Shown one piece after another: positions 45,325 to 56,569 of a stretch of DNA of 64,000 nt. The notes under the pieces are model-generated. The model saw nothing but the letters and a program-made list of their open reading frames with translations, was not told the DNA's origin and did not search any database. Every line of letters begins with the position of its first letter. Within the stretch, counting starts at the first letter, position 1. Made by a program: the position numbers and the translations under genes. The stretch comes from Argopecten irradians (Eukaryota; Mollusca; Bivalvia; Pectinida; Pectinidae). The DNA is taken from NCBI RefSeq assembly GCF_041381155.1, contig NC_091139.1, forward strand, positions 6,572,383-6,636,382, in the 5' to 3' direction.

Positions 45325-48300
45325 ATGAATCCTGAAAAATTGAAGCAGCTGCAACAGCAAGTCCGCATAGGCGGAAAGGTGAGCCTAAGTTTGTATTCTA
45401 CCTACCAATTAAGGACCTGACTTTACTTGCCATTCATTGTTTTAGTTTGGAAGAATTTAATTTGTTTTAATGGGAGTGGAAATGAATCAAAAGACCATTA
45501 TGTAGACACACAGAGTGTTATATAATACACAGCCCATCTAGGTCAACTGTTGCTTGCTGGTGACTCCTCTGTCCAACTTACATAATCTCTGGAGAAATAA
45601 TTTTAAAGTAAACTAATCATATGCCCTTTTTGTGTACTTTAAAATAATGTTTTTAAACGAATGTTAAACACAGATCTGAGGTAGAGGCAGAATAATGTAT
45701 AAGGCTGCCCTCATATGTGCATGGTTTTTACCAAAATAGGTGTATGTGCAACATAAGAAACAAGAGTATATTGAGGATAAAAACTCATTTTAATGAAGGA
45801 CTTTTGTTTTCTTTGTAATTTTTCATGTAGGAACTTTAATGAAGAAAAATGTCAAACAAAACATGTATTTTCTGTGATCGAGTTGAATGTTCTTGAAATA
45901 ATTGATATCAAAGTCTTTATAATATGGTTTATTAGGTCATCATGACCCAAAGGGTCAGGATGACCTATTGTCAATCATGCAACCGGGTCCGTCTGTCCGT
46001 TGCGCCCCCTGTCCGCCGTCCGCCGTCCAGCCCACGTCCGTATACTTTTCTATTACAATACGACCTTCTCTCAATAACCGAGGAAGGCCCAGATGGGTAC
46101 TCATATATGGACGCTGATTACAGGATGCTGGGATGAGAGGGCTAACCAGATTATGTTTCAATATGAATGAACCATGGAGACCTTCATTCAAGGTCTACAT
46201 GGGGTCAAGGATAGTGCTAAAAAGTCTTTAAACGACTTCTTCTCGAGAACCAGAAGGCCCCAGGGTAACAGATATTACGCCATGTAGGATGCTTGTGGAC
46301 GAAGGTTCTACCTAAGTTGTGAGGTCAAATAAATTGACCTTTGACCTTCATCTTAATGGGATACCCACATGCGGGTCAAAAAGGCTAAAATCCTTTAAAC
46401 CAACTTCTTCTCAAGAACCAGAAGGCCTAGGGTACTGATTTTGGGCCTGTAGGATGCTGGGATGAAGGGCTACCAAGTTTGTTCAAATAAATGACCTTGA
46501 CCTTCATTAAAGGTCACAGGGGTCAAATAGTCTAAAATCCTTTAAACAACTTCTTGTGAATAACTAAAAGGCCTAGAGACCTGATATTTGGCCTGTGGCA
46601 TGCTGGGATGAAGGGCTACGAAGTTTGTTCAAATGAATGACCTTGACCTTCATTTAAGGTCACAGGGTCAAATAGGCTAAAATCCTTTAAACAACTTCTT
46701 CTCAAGAACCAGAAGGCCTAGGGTACTGATATTGGGCCTGTAGGATGCTGGGATGAAGGGCTACCAAGTTTGTTCAAATAAATGACCTTGACCTTCATTC
46801 AATGTCACAGGGGTCAAATAGGCTAAAATCCTTTAAACAACTTCTTGTGAATAACTAAGAGGCCAAGAGACCTGATATTAGGCCTGTGGCATGCTGGGAT
46901 GAAGGGCTACCAAGTTTGTTCAAATGAATGACCTTGACCTTCATTCAAGGTCAAAGGGGGTCAAAAAGGCTAAAATCTGTAAACGACTTCTTCTCAAGAA
47001 CCACAAGGCCCAGAGTACTGATATTGGACCTGTAAGATGCTGGGATGAAGGGCTACCAAGTTTGTTCAAATAAATGACCTTGACCTTCATTCAAGGTCAC
47101 AGGGGTCAAATAGGCTAAAAATCCTTTAAACAACTTCATGTGAATAATAACTAAGAGGCCCAGAGACCTGATATTAGGCCTGTGGCATGCTGGGATAAAG
47201 GGCTACCAAGTTTGTTCAAATGAATGACCTTGACCTTCATTCAAGGTCAAAGGGGTCAAATAGGCTAAAATCTTTAAACGACTTCTTCTCGAGAACCAGA
47301 AGGCCCAGGGTACTGATATTGGGCCTGTGGCATGCTGGGATGAAGGGCTACCAAGTTTGTTCAAATGAATGACCTTGACCTTCATTCAAGGTCAAAGGGG
47401 TCAAATAGGCTTAAATCTTTAAACGACTTCTTCTCAAGAACCAGAAGGCCCAGTGTACTGATATTGGGCCTGTAGGATGCTGGGATGAAGCGCTACCAAG
47501 TTTGTTCAAATAAATGACCTTGACGTTCATTCAAGGTCACAGGGGTCAAACTAGGCTAAAATCCTTTTAAACAACTTCTTGTGAATAACTAAGAGGCCTA
47601 GAGACCTGATATTAGGCCTGTGGCATGCTGGGATAAAGGGCTACCAAGTTTGTTCAAATGAATGACCTTGACCTTCATTCAAGGTCAAAGTGGTCAAATA
47701 GGCTAAAATCTTTAAACGACTTCTTCCGAGAACCAGAAGGCCCAGGGTACTGATATTGGGCCTGTGACATGCTGGGATGAAGGGCTACGAAGTTTGTTTA
47801 AATGAATGACCTTGACCTTCATTCAAGGTCAAAGGGGTCAAAAAGGCTAAAATCTTTAAACGACTTCTTCTCAAGAACCAGAAGGCCCAGTGTACTGATA
47901 TTGGGCCTGTAGAATGCATGGATGAAGGGCTACCAAGTTTGTTCAAATAAATGACCTTGACCTTCATTCAGGGTCAAAGGGGTCAAAAAGGCTAAAATCT
48001 TTAAACGACTTCTTCTCAAGAACCAGAAGGCCCAGGGTACTGATATTGGGCCTGTGACATGCTGGGATGAAGGCTACCAAGTCTGTTCAAATAAATGACC
48101 TATGACCTTCATTCAAGGTCACAGGGGTCAAATAGGCTAAAATCCTTTAAACAAGTTCTTGTGAATAACTAAGGGCCTAGAGACCTGATATTAGGCCTGT
48201 CGCATGCTGGGATGAAGGGCTACCAATTTTGTTCAAATGAATGACCTTGATCTTCATTCAAGGTCATAGGGGTCAAATAGGCTAAAATCTTTAAACGACT

Positions 48301-51300
48301 ATGTTGTATTGTACTATTAGTCAGATGACCGTTAAGGCCCATGGGCCTCTTGTTAGCGATACTAATGTTCTTTTTTTGGTCATACTGATCGAAGGGTCAG
48401 GATGACCTATTGTCATCCATGCACCGTCCGTCGTCGTGCGCCGTGCGCCGTCCGCCGTGTGCCGTGCGTAAACTTTTCATTCAAACAACTTCCTTCTCAA
48501 TAACCAGAGAAGGCCCAGGGTACTCATTATTTGGCCTGTAGGTTGCTGGGATGGAGGGCTACCAAGTTTGTTCAAATGAATGACCTTGACCTTCATTCAA
48601 GGTCACAGGTGTCAAAAAGGCCAAAATCTTTAAATAGACTTCTTCTCAAGAACCAGATGCCCAGGGTACTGATATTTGGCTTGTAGTTGCTGGGGATGGA
48701 GGGAGTCTACCAAGTTTTGTTTCAAATGAATGACCTTGACCTTCATTCAAGGTCACAGGGGTCAAAAAGGCCAAAATCTTTAAATGACTTCTTCTCAAGA
48801 ACCAGAATGCCCAGGGTACTGATATTTGGCCTGTAGGATGCTGGGATGAAGGGCTACCAAGTTTGTTCAAATAAATGACCTTGACCTTCATTCAAGGTCA
48901 CAGGGGTCAAATAGGCTAAAATTCTTTAAACAACTTCTTGTGAATAACTAAGAGGCCTAGAGACCTGATATTAGGCCTGTAGCATGCTGGGATGAAGGGC
49001 TACAAAGTTTGTTCGAATAAATGACCTTGACCTTCATTCAAGGTCACAGGGGTCAAATAGGCTAAAATTCTTTTAAACAACTTCTTGTGAATAACTAAGA
49101 GGCCTAGAGACCTGATATTAGGCCTGTGGCATGCTGGGATGAAGGGCTACCAAGTTTGTTCAAATAAATGACCTTGACCTTCATTCAAGGTCACAGGGGT
49201 CAAATAGGCTAAAATTCTTTAAACAACTTCTTGTGAATAACTAAGAGGCCTAGAGACCTGATATTAGGCCTGTGGCATGCTGGGATGAAGGGCTACCAAG
49301 TTTGTTAAAAAAATGACCTTGACCTACATTCAAGGTCACGGGGGTCAAATAGGCTAAAATCTTTAAAGGACTTCTTCTCAAGAACCAGAAGGCTCAGGGT
49401 ACTGATATTAGACCTGTGACATGCTTGGATGAAGGGCTACCAAGTTTGTTCAAATGAATGACCTTAACCTTCATTCAAGGTCAAAGGGATCAAAAAGGCT
49501 AAAATCTTTAAACGACTTCTTCTCAAGAACCAGAAGGCTCAGGGTACTGATATTGGACCTGTGACATGCTGGGATGAAGGGCCACCAAGTTTGTTCAAAT
49601 GAATGACCTTAACCTTCATTCAAGGTCACAGGGGTCAAAAAGGCTTAAATCTTTAAACGACTTCTTCTCAAGAACCAGAAGGCCCAGGGTAGTGGTATTT
49701 GGCCTGTAGGATGCTAGGATGAAGGGTTACCAAGTTTGTTCAAATGAATGACCTTAACCTTCATTCAAGGTCACAGGGGTCAAAAAGGCTTAAATCTTTA
49801 AACGACTTCTTCTCAAGAACCAGAAGGCCCAGGGTAGTGGTATTTGGCCTGTAGGATGCTGGGATGAAGGGCTATCAAGTTTGTTCAAATGAATGACCTT
49901 GACCTTCATTCAAGGTCACGGGCGGCAAATAGGCTAAAATCTTTAAACGACTATGTTGTACTAATAGTCAGATGACCGTTAAGGCCCATGGGCCTCTTGT
50001 ATTTTTGATTTTGGAAATTCATCTGATTTCATTTTATTTTTCTGTTTCTGTTGCGTTGTATTTGCAGTACTTCGAGTACTTTGATTAGAATATTGAGTAC
50101 TCATTGAGATGGGTTTTTTTTATCAGGGTACTGCAAGGAGGAAGAAGAAGGTAGTGCATCGTACAGCAACAACAGATGATAAAAAATTACAAAGTTCATT
50201 GAAGAAACTTTCTGTCAGTAACATCCCAGGAATTGAGGAGGTAAAATTTTGTGTTTTGCATATTGTGTAGTAAATAAAGCATATGAAATAAGTGATCGTG
50301 ATAATTTCATACAGATTTTATGAAACAAGTCTGAAGTGAGAAAGCCTAATTTAAAAAAAAAAAAAAAAAAAGACATGTCTCATAAAATCTTGTATCAAAT
50401 GCACACAAATTGAAGTTTCTTTTTCATCTCAAGTACAGCAACCAGTTACCTAGATTTTGTAGAATTTTAGTGTCATTGAATATGTTGTGAAAAGTCAAGC
50501 GGAAGTCACAAATTTGTCTCAACATCATAATGAATTTCCAGCCAGCAAAGTGCTCCAAGTCAATATTACACTAGTGATATTTTGCAAAAACATTATCGTG
50601 GATATCACGCAGATTATACAATAAACTTAAATATTGGCATTCATTATCTCATTCTGGTAAATACTGAAGAACTTCTATTTTGATTTCAGGTGAACATGAT
50701 CAAGGATGATGGTATGGTCATCCATTTCAATAATCCTAAAGTGCAAGCATCACTTGCTGCGAACACATTTGCAATTACAGGACAGGCCGAGAACAAACGT
50801 AAGAAGATAAATATTACCATAACACTGACTGGTTTCTTAATTTCTTGTCTTTTTTGAAGGGGGAATAATTCGATAAACTTATAGATATACCTAGGTCATG
50901 AATATTTAAAGAAGAAGAAAATGGTTTTAATTCACATTTTACACCTGATATCATTTGTGGGGGACTAGTGTTTCTGCCGGTGATGGAATGACTGTGAAAA
51001 AAAGTCTACATACACCGCTAACATCATTACATCAGGAAGATTATCAAGAATTATGTTCCATCACCACTGGAGATGCAAGTACAACACAAACTTTATCGAG
51101 TAGCACATGGTATATGGTTGTACATCTCTTGCAGCAGTCATTGACGAAAGTTTTCTTGCTCGTGCATTATCATTTAATAACTGACAAAACCTAAATGACT
51201 TTGTTTTAAGATGTATTGAAATGATGAACTTCCTGTCTAGTTTCTTTTCCTTTGGATTTCAGAAATTGCTGAGATGCTGCCTGGAATTCTCAATCAACTA

Positions 51301-52750
51301 GGAGCTGAAAGCTTAAGTAGTCTGAAAAAGCTAGCATCCTCTGTCACAGGTAGCATGTCAGGTAGGTGTCAGAACACATCGATTCATGATTATATAACCA
51401 AGTAGAACTGTGACTCCATGTCGAAGGGATTAGGGTATATTATTACAAGAGTTAGTAATGAGTCACTGAGTAAATGATGGACTTCAATAATTGGACTTAA
51501 CTTTGCATATCACTTAGATGAAATAACACTAAAATATTAAAATCTAGATTATCTGTAACACAAATGTTGTAGTCTTTAATAGTCCAAATGTCAAAGGTCA
51601 ACAAATTCTTACCATTTGAAATAGTTTCAAAGGAAGACTTCCATCAGCATATTAAAGTAAACTTCTAGTTATGGCTTGACTTAGTAATATTTTTGTTTGA
51701 TCCTCCTTTAAGCTAGTAATATTTTTGTTTGGTCCTCCTTTAAGTTATTTTAAGGCTGATTGTTGCTTACAGTAATACAATAATGCTCTGGAAGGAAAGT
51801 AACCGATACTCATTTTCGCACCACACCTATAATATGATTTTGCTAATTATATTTTCTGTATGTCATTAGTGTATACATCAGTGTATTATAAATACACGAC
51901 TTCATCTGATCACTGCATTATTACCTGTTCAAAATCAATATTACTAAAATTTGATGCACCAAAATATGTGTACAGTCAGTAGTTGTGGCATCTGGAAGTT
52001 TTTATGCAGCAATTAAACTTCTTTTTGGCTGATTATGCTCAAATTTCTTGTGGGAAAATACCTGCTTGGGATTATGGTTTGGGTTAAGCTCAGTGTCAAT
52101 AGAAATTCCCTTCAACTGTAATTATATTTACATTAATGTACAACTCCTTTAAAGAAATTGCTTGCTTTGGATAGTGTTCCAGGTCTCAATTTTGACTGAA
52201 AATTGATAAATTTTGAATTGCTGTGCAGGTGACACACCCACTTCCTTCGAATCCTTGTACATATGTGAAAATCTGATCCGATAATTTATATGTTCGTTTT
52301 TCAACTTCAGGTGGCTCTGGAGACAAGCCTGCCACAGAAGACATTGATAATGATGATGATGAAGTTCCAGGTGAGTAATCTAATAAAGCTTGATTCAAAT
52401 TTAGATTTTATTTCCCAAACAATAAGATACTATGTTGATGCCGAGAAGAGGTGAATGACAGATTATAAACATGTTTATTTGAACTGTAGATATTGTGATG
52501 TCATTTGAAACGACTTGTATATATTGTGAATTTGTGACCTCATACATAACATTAGGCTATGACATCATTGATCAGACAATTCAACTTATATCTATTTTCA
52601 ACAGATTCCAAACCACATCAGTTAAATTACAATATTTATTTTTCTTTCATAAGCATAGGAAACAAATCTTGGCAAACTGTATATAACTTGTCCCTTTATT
52701 TTCTTTCAGATCTGGTTGGAAATTTTGATGAGACGTCTAAAGGAGAATAA
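45325..52750 (+). CDS. BTF3: BTF3, beta subunit of the nascent-polypeptide-associated complex (complete)
   Basis: BTF3/NACB pairs with NAC alpha on ribosomes and shields nascent chains from wrong targeting. Coding exons: 45325-45378, 50127-50240, 50690-50798, 51263-51361, 52311-52370, 52710-52750. All junctions are GT/AG and in phase; 477 nt encode 158 residues, close to the BTF3b length. The N-terminus [20 protein letters not shown] with the basic RRKKK cluster is the ribosome-binding region. The NAC domain follows (about residues 35-100; [17 protein letters not shown] is the conserved core). The acidic tail ends [19 protein letters not shown]. The start is the first ATG of the spliced mRNA. 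Intron 2 (45379-50126) carries two large mosaic repeats. The stop codon TAA lies inside an AATAAA. Confidence 0.95.
45934..48354 (+). mobile_element. mosaic element with ~145-bp tandem core (block 1)
   Basis: The head hairpin AGGTCATCATGACCC, AAA, GGGTCAGGATGACCT (45934-45965) is followed by CCGTCTGTCCG and CGCCGTCC motifs. The core has about 14-15 units containing CTACCAAGTTTGTTCAAATG, CCTTGACCTTCATTCAAGGT, CTTCTTCTCAAGAACCAGAA and GCATGCTGGGATGAAGGG. Two unit subtypes alternate in stretches (CTTCTTCTCAAGAACCAGAA versus CTTCTTGTGAATAACTAAGA). The tail is AGTCAGATGACCGTTAAGGC then GGGCCTCTTGT. Confidence 0.85.
48379..50000 (+). mobile_element. mosaic element with ~145-bp tandem core (block 2)
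   Basis: A second copy directly after block 1. The head is a decayed hairpin (GGTCATACTGATCG, AGGGTCAGGATGACC), then CGTCCGTCGTCGTGCGCCGT. About ten core units of the same types follow. The tail is the same as block 1, ending GGGCCTCTTGT. BTF3 exon 2 starts about 130 bp to the right. Confidence 0.85.
50955..51090. other. possible structured segment in BTF3 intron 3
   Basis: GGTGATGGAAT (near 50980) can pair with GTTCCATCACC (near 51055), an 11-bp stem with one G-U pair. The loop contains a smaller GACT/AGTC pairing. It could be an intronic RNA or chance. No clear C/D or H/ACA box set was seen. Confidence 0.25.
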
Positions 52751-53101
52751 ATTAAGATTCAACATTAATAGCATGTGGAGACATCACTGGTTTTGTTTAT
52801 ACTATGAAATCTGTTGGAGTTGTGTGAATATCAAAAACTACCCTGACCCAGTTTTAGCGCTTTATAAACACGATGACAATAAAAATGAAGATGCGGTCGT
52901 AATAGGAAACGTCATGAACAATGATGCTTTAACTGCCTGTCGAAAGAAGATTGGCAAAAAATATACTTGTACAATATCTACACTAATAGAGGGAAACATT
53001 TTATGGACGCCTTTCATAATAAATCCACTCACTACAGTACTTGGACACCGGACGACAAACAGCTGTTTTTACAAAGATATCTTGACCTATGTCCAAGTAC
53101 A

Positions 53102-53107
53102 AATAAA
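53102..53107 (+). terminator. BTF3: BTF3 poly(A) signal candidate
   Basis: AATAAA about 350 nt after the stop, followed by an A-run and then by the hairpin head of a mosaic repeat at 53151. Earlier AATAAA hexamers occur at 52746 (over the stop codon) and 52878, so alternative 3' ends are possible. Confidence 0.5.
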
Positions 53108-53150
53108 AAAAAAATTCTCACATCTTGGATTATGTTGTGATCAGTTGTAT

Positions 53151-53695
53151 TAGCCCACCATCATCAGATGGTGGGCTATTCAAATCGCCTTTCGTCTGTG
53201 ATCTGTTGTCCTTCCATCCGTCCGTTAACAATGCTTTTTTACCGCTATTTCTCAGAAAGTACTGAAGGGATCTGTCTCAAATTTTATATGTAGGTTCCCC
53301 TAGGGCCATAGTTTTGCATATTGCATTTTGTAACTGATCAGTCAACAAGATAGCCGAACGACCGCCATCTTGGATTTTGATAGTTATCGCTATTTGTTAA
53401 AAATTACTAAAGGGATATCTCTCAGATTCCATGTTTAGGTTCCCCTTAAGCGTAGTAAGAACTGAAGGAATCTGTCTCAAATTTAGTTGTGCATAGTACC
53501 TTTGGGACTGATCGGTCAACAAGATGGCCAACCAGCCGCCATAATGGATTTCACTACTGTTTCTCAGAAAGTAATGAAGCAATCTGTCTTCAATTCCATA
53601 TGTAGTATGTTTGAAAAAGTTTGAAAAGCAGGGAAAAGATCCCTCTTTCCCTTGTCAGACAAAGCTCATTCTTTGGTGGGCACCAGGATCCCTCT
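53151..53695 (+). mobile_element. mosaic element: TAGCCCACCATC hairpin head
   Basis: Hairpin TAGCCCACCATC with GATGGTGGGCTA (53151-53178), then CGTCTGTGATC and TCCATCCGTCCGTTAAC. About three core units follow (TTTCTCAGAAAGTACTGAAG, GGTCAACAAGATGGCC). The tail is TTCTTTGGTGGGCACCAGGA then TCCCTCT. GGTGGGC is shared by head arm and tail. It begins just after the BTF3 poly(A) candidate and may form the end of the BTF3 3' flank. Confidence 0.75.
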
Positions 53696-54528
53696 TTTCA
53701 CGAGCTTGTTCCATAGTGTAGTTTCCACCCACCGTCTAGTGGTCTACTCCTTCAGCCACTCATCATCTTATCACTTTTTATGACTTCTCAATCCATGAAA
53801 CACAGATATATGTATCGTGCTGGGTTGAAGGATTACTAGTTTGTTAAAATTAAGGCCACAAGGTCCAATAGTGGTGTGAAAAAAATTGTCACAAGTTTTT
53901 CTGTAGCATGCTGAAATGAGGGGATACCAAGTTGTTGAGATGATTGGGACCAAATAAGGTGAAATTTTAAAACAACATCACTAATATATGCCATTGAACT
54001 GACCTTTGCTATATAGAGGCATAGAAATTTCATTTTGAGTCTAAAATTCTCAAATGAATGACCTTGGCATCATTTTAAGTTCATGATCAAATAGGCCGGA
54101 TGGATTATTTTATCAATACATCAACATCAAAATAACCATTTAGAAGGATTTTAAAGATAGGAGATTGTCTTTTGTGATCATATAGAGAAAAGTTTAAAAG
54201 AATACTAATCAAAAGAGCAACCTCCTGTCGGATGACGCATACCTAATACCAAGTAGCAGATGAGCTATTCGCCCTGTTTATTTTGAGAACCCTTGCAAAG
54301 TGTAGAAAAGACGAACTGTGCCAGAAAGTCTTCACCTTAAAAATTGTTGATGGGTATTTTTCATAGGTTTCTATTTATGCTTGTTGCATTTTGAAACAAG
54401 GGAAAAAACGTGGCCGATAGGACTGCAACTTCTTTACTGGAGAAAACAAAAAAAGTAGAGAAATGATAAATGTTAAATTTTATTCACATACCGGTTAAAT
54501 CAAACAGGCGGATGTCAGGATTGTTATT
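53696..54528. other. non-coding, decayed repeat fragments
   Basis: Positions 53790-54130 have scattered resemblance to the ~145-bp cores at 46-50 kb (GCTGGGTTGAAGGATTACTA, CAAATGAATGACCTTGGCAT) but are heavily decayed. Nothing coding is seen. Confidence 0.45.
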
Positions 54529-54943
54529 TTAAAGGCCCACTACCTTTCCGGAGCAAAATTTAAAGGTTTCTTAAAAACATTAATAACAAAAGAAAATATA
54601 TATCGATGGCTTAAGATGAGGTTACAACACCAAACATATGCAAGATTTCCTGTCTAATGTACGATAACAGTGTAGATTCATTTCGCTGTTTTGCCGTCTA
54701 GCGTGTGAAGTTATAGTCAACTACCGCGCGGCATTTAGGACGACGGCGGGAAACATAAAAACGACCCGCGTTATGAAAATTAACATTTTATTTATTCTAA
54801 TTAAACAGTTCTGAAGGTGATGATAAGTGTGCTAGTAAACGTATAGTTAATAAATCCTGCGACTCTACAAAATTATTGATCTCGTTTTACATTCCTATTT
54901 TTCAAAAATTAAAAGCCGTTTCGGAAAGGTAGTGGCCCTTTAA
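54529..54943. mobile_element. TTAA-flanked MITE, copy 1
   Basis: Inverted ends AGGCCCACTACCTTTCCGGA and CGGAAAGGTAGTGGCCCT lie between TTAA sites (54529-54532 and 54940-54943). 415 bp. The interior has ACCGCGCGGCATTTAGGACG and ACGACCCGCGTTATGAAAAT. A TTAA target is typical of piggyBac-type insertion. The second copy is at 60274-60679. Confidence 0.85.
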
Positions 54944-56569
54944 GTCCTCTTACAAATATAATATCAGTGTTCGCAAATGTTTTAAAGATTATTTTATACT
55001 TCTATGGCTTTCAAACTTTGTGTTTGTAACCAGGGCTGTTTGACAACGGGACTAATCTATGTATAACTTACATATAATAATTGTAATGACATCATTGGGG
55101 GTAATCGTGGTACATCGGTTTTTCAATTCCGTCAGAGTGGTACAACGGTATTTCAATTCCGTCAGAGCAAAATGTTGGCTACAAATTCCGTCAAGGAAAA
55201 AAAGTCATACACTGGCACTTTGAAGCAGAAAAAAGAAAGTATATGTGATTAAAACCATCTTTTTACTTGCGAGACATGGATACAGATACATTTTTAATGT
55301 CTAGCTATGGTAATACATATCTATTGATAGTTATGGAATTATATCACGATTGCCTTGAAAGTTGGTAAAAATTCCTTTTTGTGTGTTTTTAGATGTATAT
55401 CGTATTGTCCATAGATCATAACCAGAGTAATTATCACGATAATCATTATATTTGTGTAATTGGTGACCTTTTGGTAAGTAAAATCATGGTTTGTAGATTG
55501 TTTTCACTGTATGTAAAATTCAATGATACAATATTTCCGTCAAGTTAAAAATGTAGGATGATACAATTTCCGTTCATGTCTTTTGATATCCCATTTACAC
55601 CAATGAAGACATTTGCAGCTTATATATCTGTATTTCTTATTCCAATCGTTTTATTTTGTTGTGACAAAGCTAATTATATCTGTTTTGTTCATTAGAAGAC
55701 CATTTCAGGTTTAGTTTTCTTGTTTTGAAGGGAATAAAGACAAAATTCAAAACAAGCACGACAATTTACCATTGTATTACAATAGTTTTGTGGTTGTATA
55801 GGTTGTAATAAGTCTTTTCATTAATACACGTATAATGATCTACACCCAAAGTGTATGTACAAATTTCTGTAGATATATATACACATAAATTCATGTACTT
55901 TTTTTATTACCACGACATAGTGTTGATATCGTAAATCGCCTTTCAGTGATCAGAATGCGGTATTTGCTGTGAAAATATTCAGTACTCTTATACCATAGAA
56001 GGCAAGCATTGATTGTTACGCACGTCCTAAATTTGTGTGCGAAAATTATATTATTTCCCAATCTCTACCAGGTATTTTTTTCGGTCTCTCAATATGACAA
56101 ATATAAGACGTATTAACCGGTACCTACCCGCAAGGAATGGTAGCTCAATTAGGGATTGTTAGTAACTCTGTTAGATTGAGAGTTTGCATTTGATGGAACC
56201 GATGAAAGGAAGCGAGCAAAATGTAATTAATAGTAAACCGAATAAAATAGTTTTTTCGCAACTCCACCACAGTGGATGAACCATCCCTATCATTCACCAA
56301 GAGACACGGAATAACCCTGTATATTAGAATGCATTAAATTCACAATGTCCGGTAACATCATGCTGTAATTAAAACTAGAACACAAATATGGTACTTATTT
56401 TATTAGAATATTCCTTATTTTCCCCCATAATAAAATTTATAAATATTCATTTCCAAATAAGTAAACCTGATTCAGAGAGTATCGAAGATAATAATACTAC
56501 CTAAGTACATCATTCCGTCATCAGGTGGATCCTCCTTCCGCGATTGTTTCAGCGCTGTCCACTACAATC

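Noticed and set aside
47203..48891. repeated - strand frames of 60-81 codons ([15 protein letters not shown] type)
   Set aside because: These are the ~145-bp tandem core read through. They recur with the repeat and stop at unit variants.
52716..53153. 145-codon + strand frame after BTF3
   Set aside because: It overlaps the BTF3 stop region in another frame and lies in the 3' UTR. It resembles no family and is likely chance.
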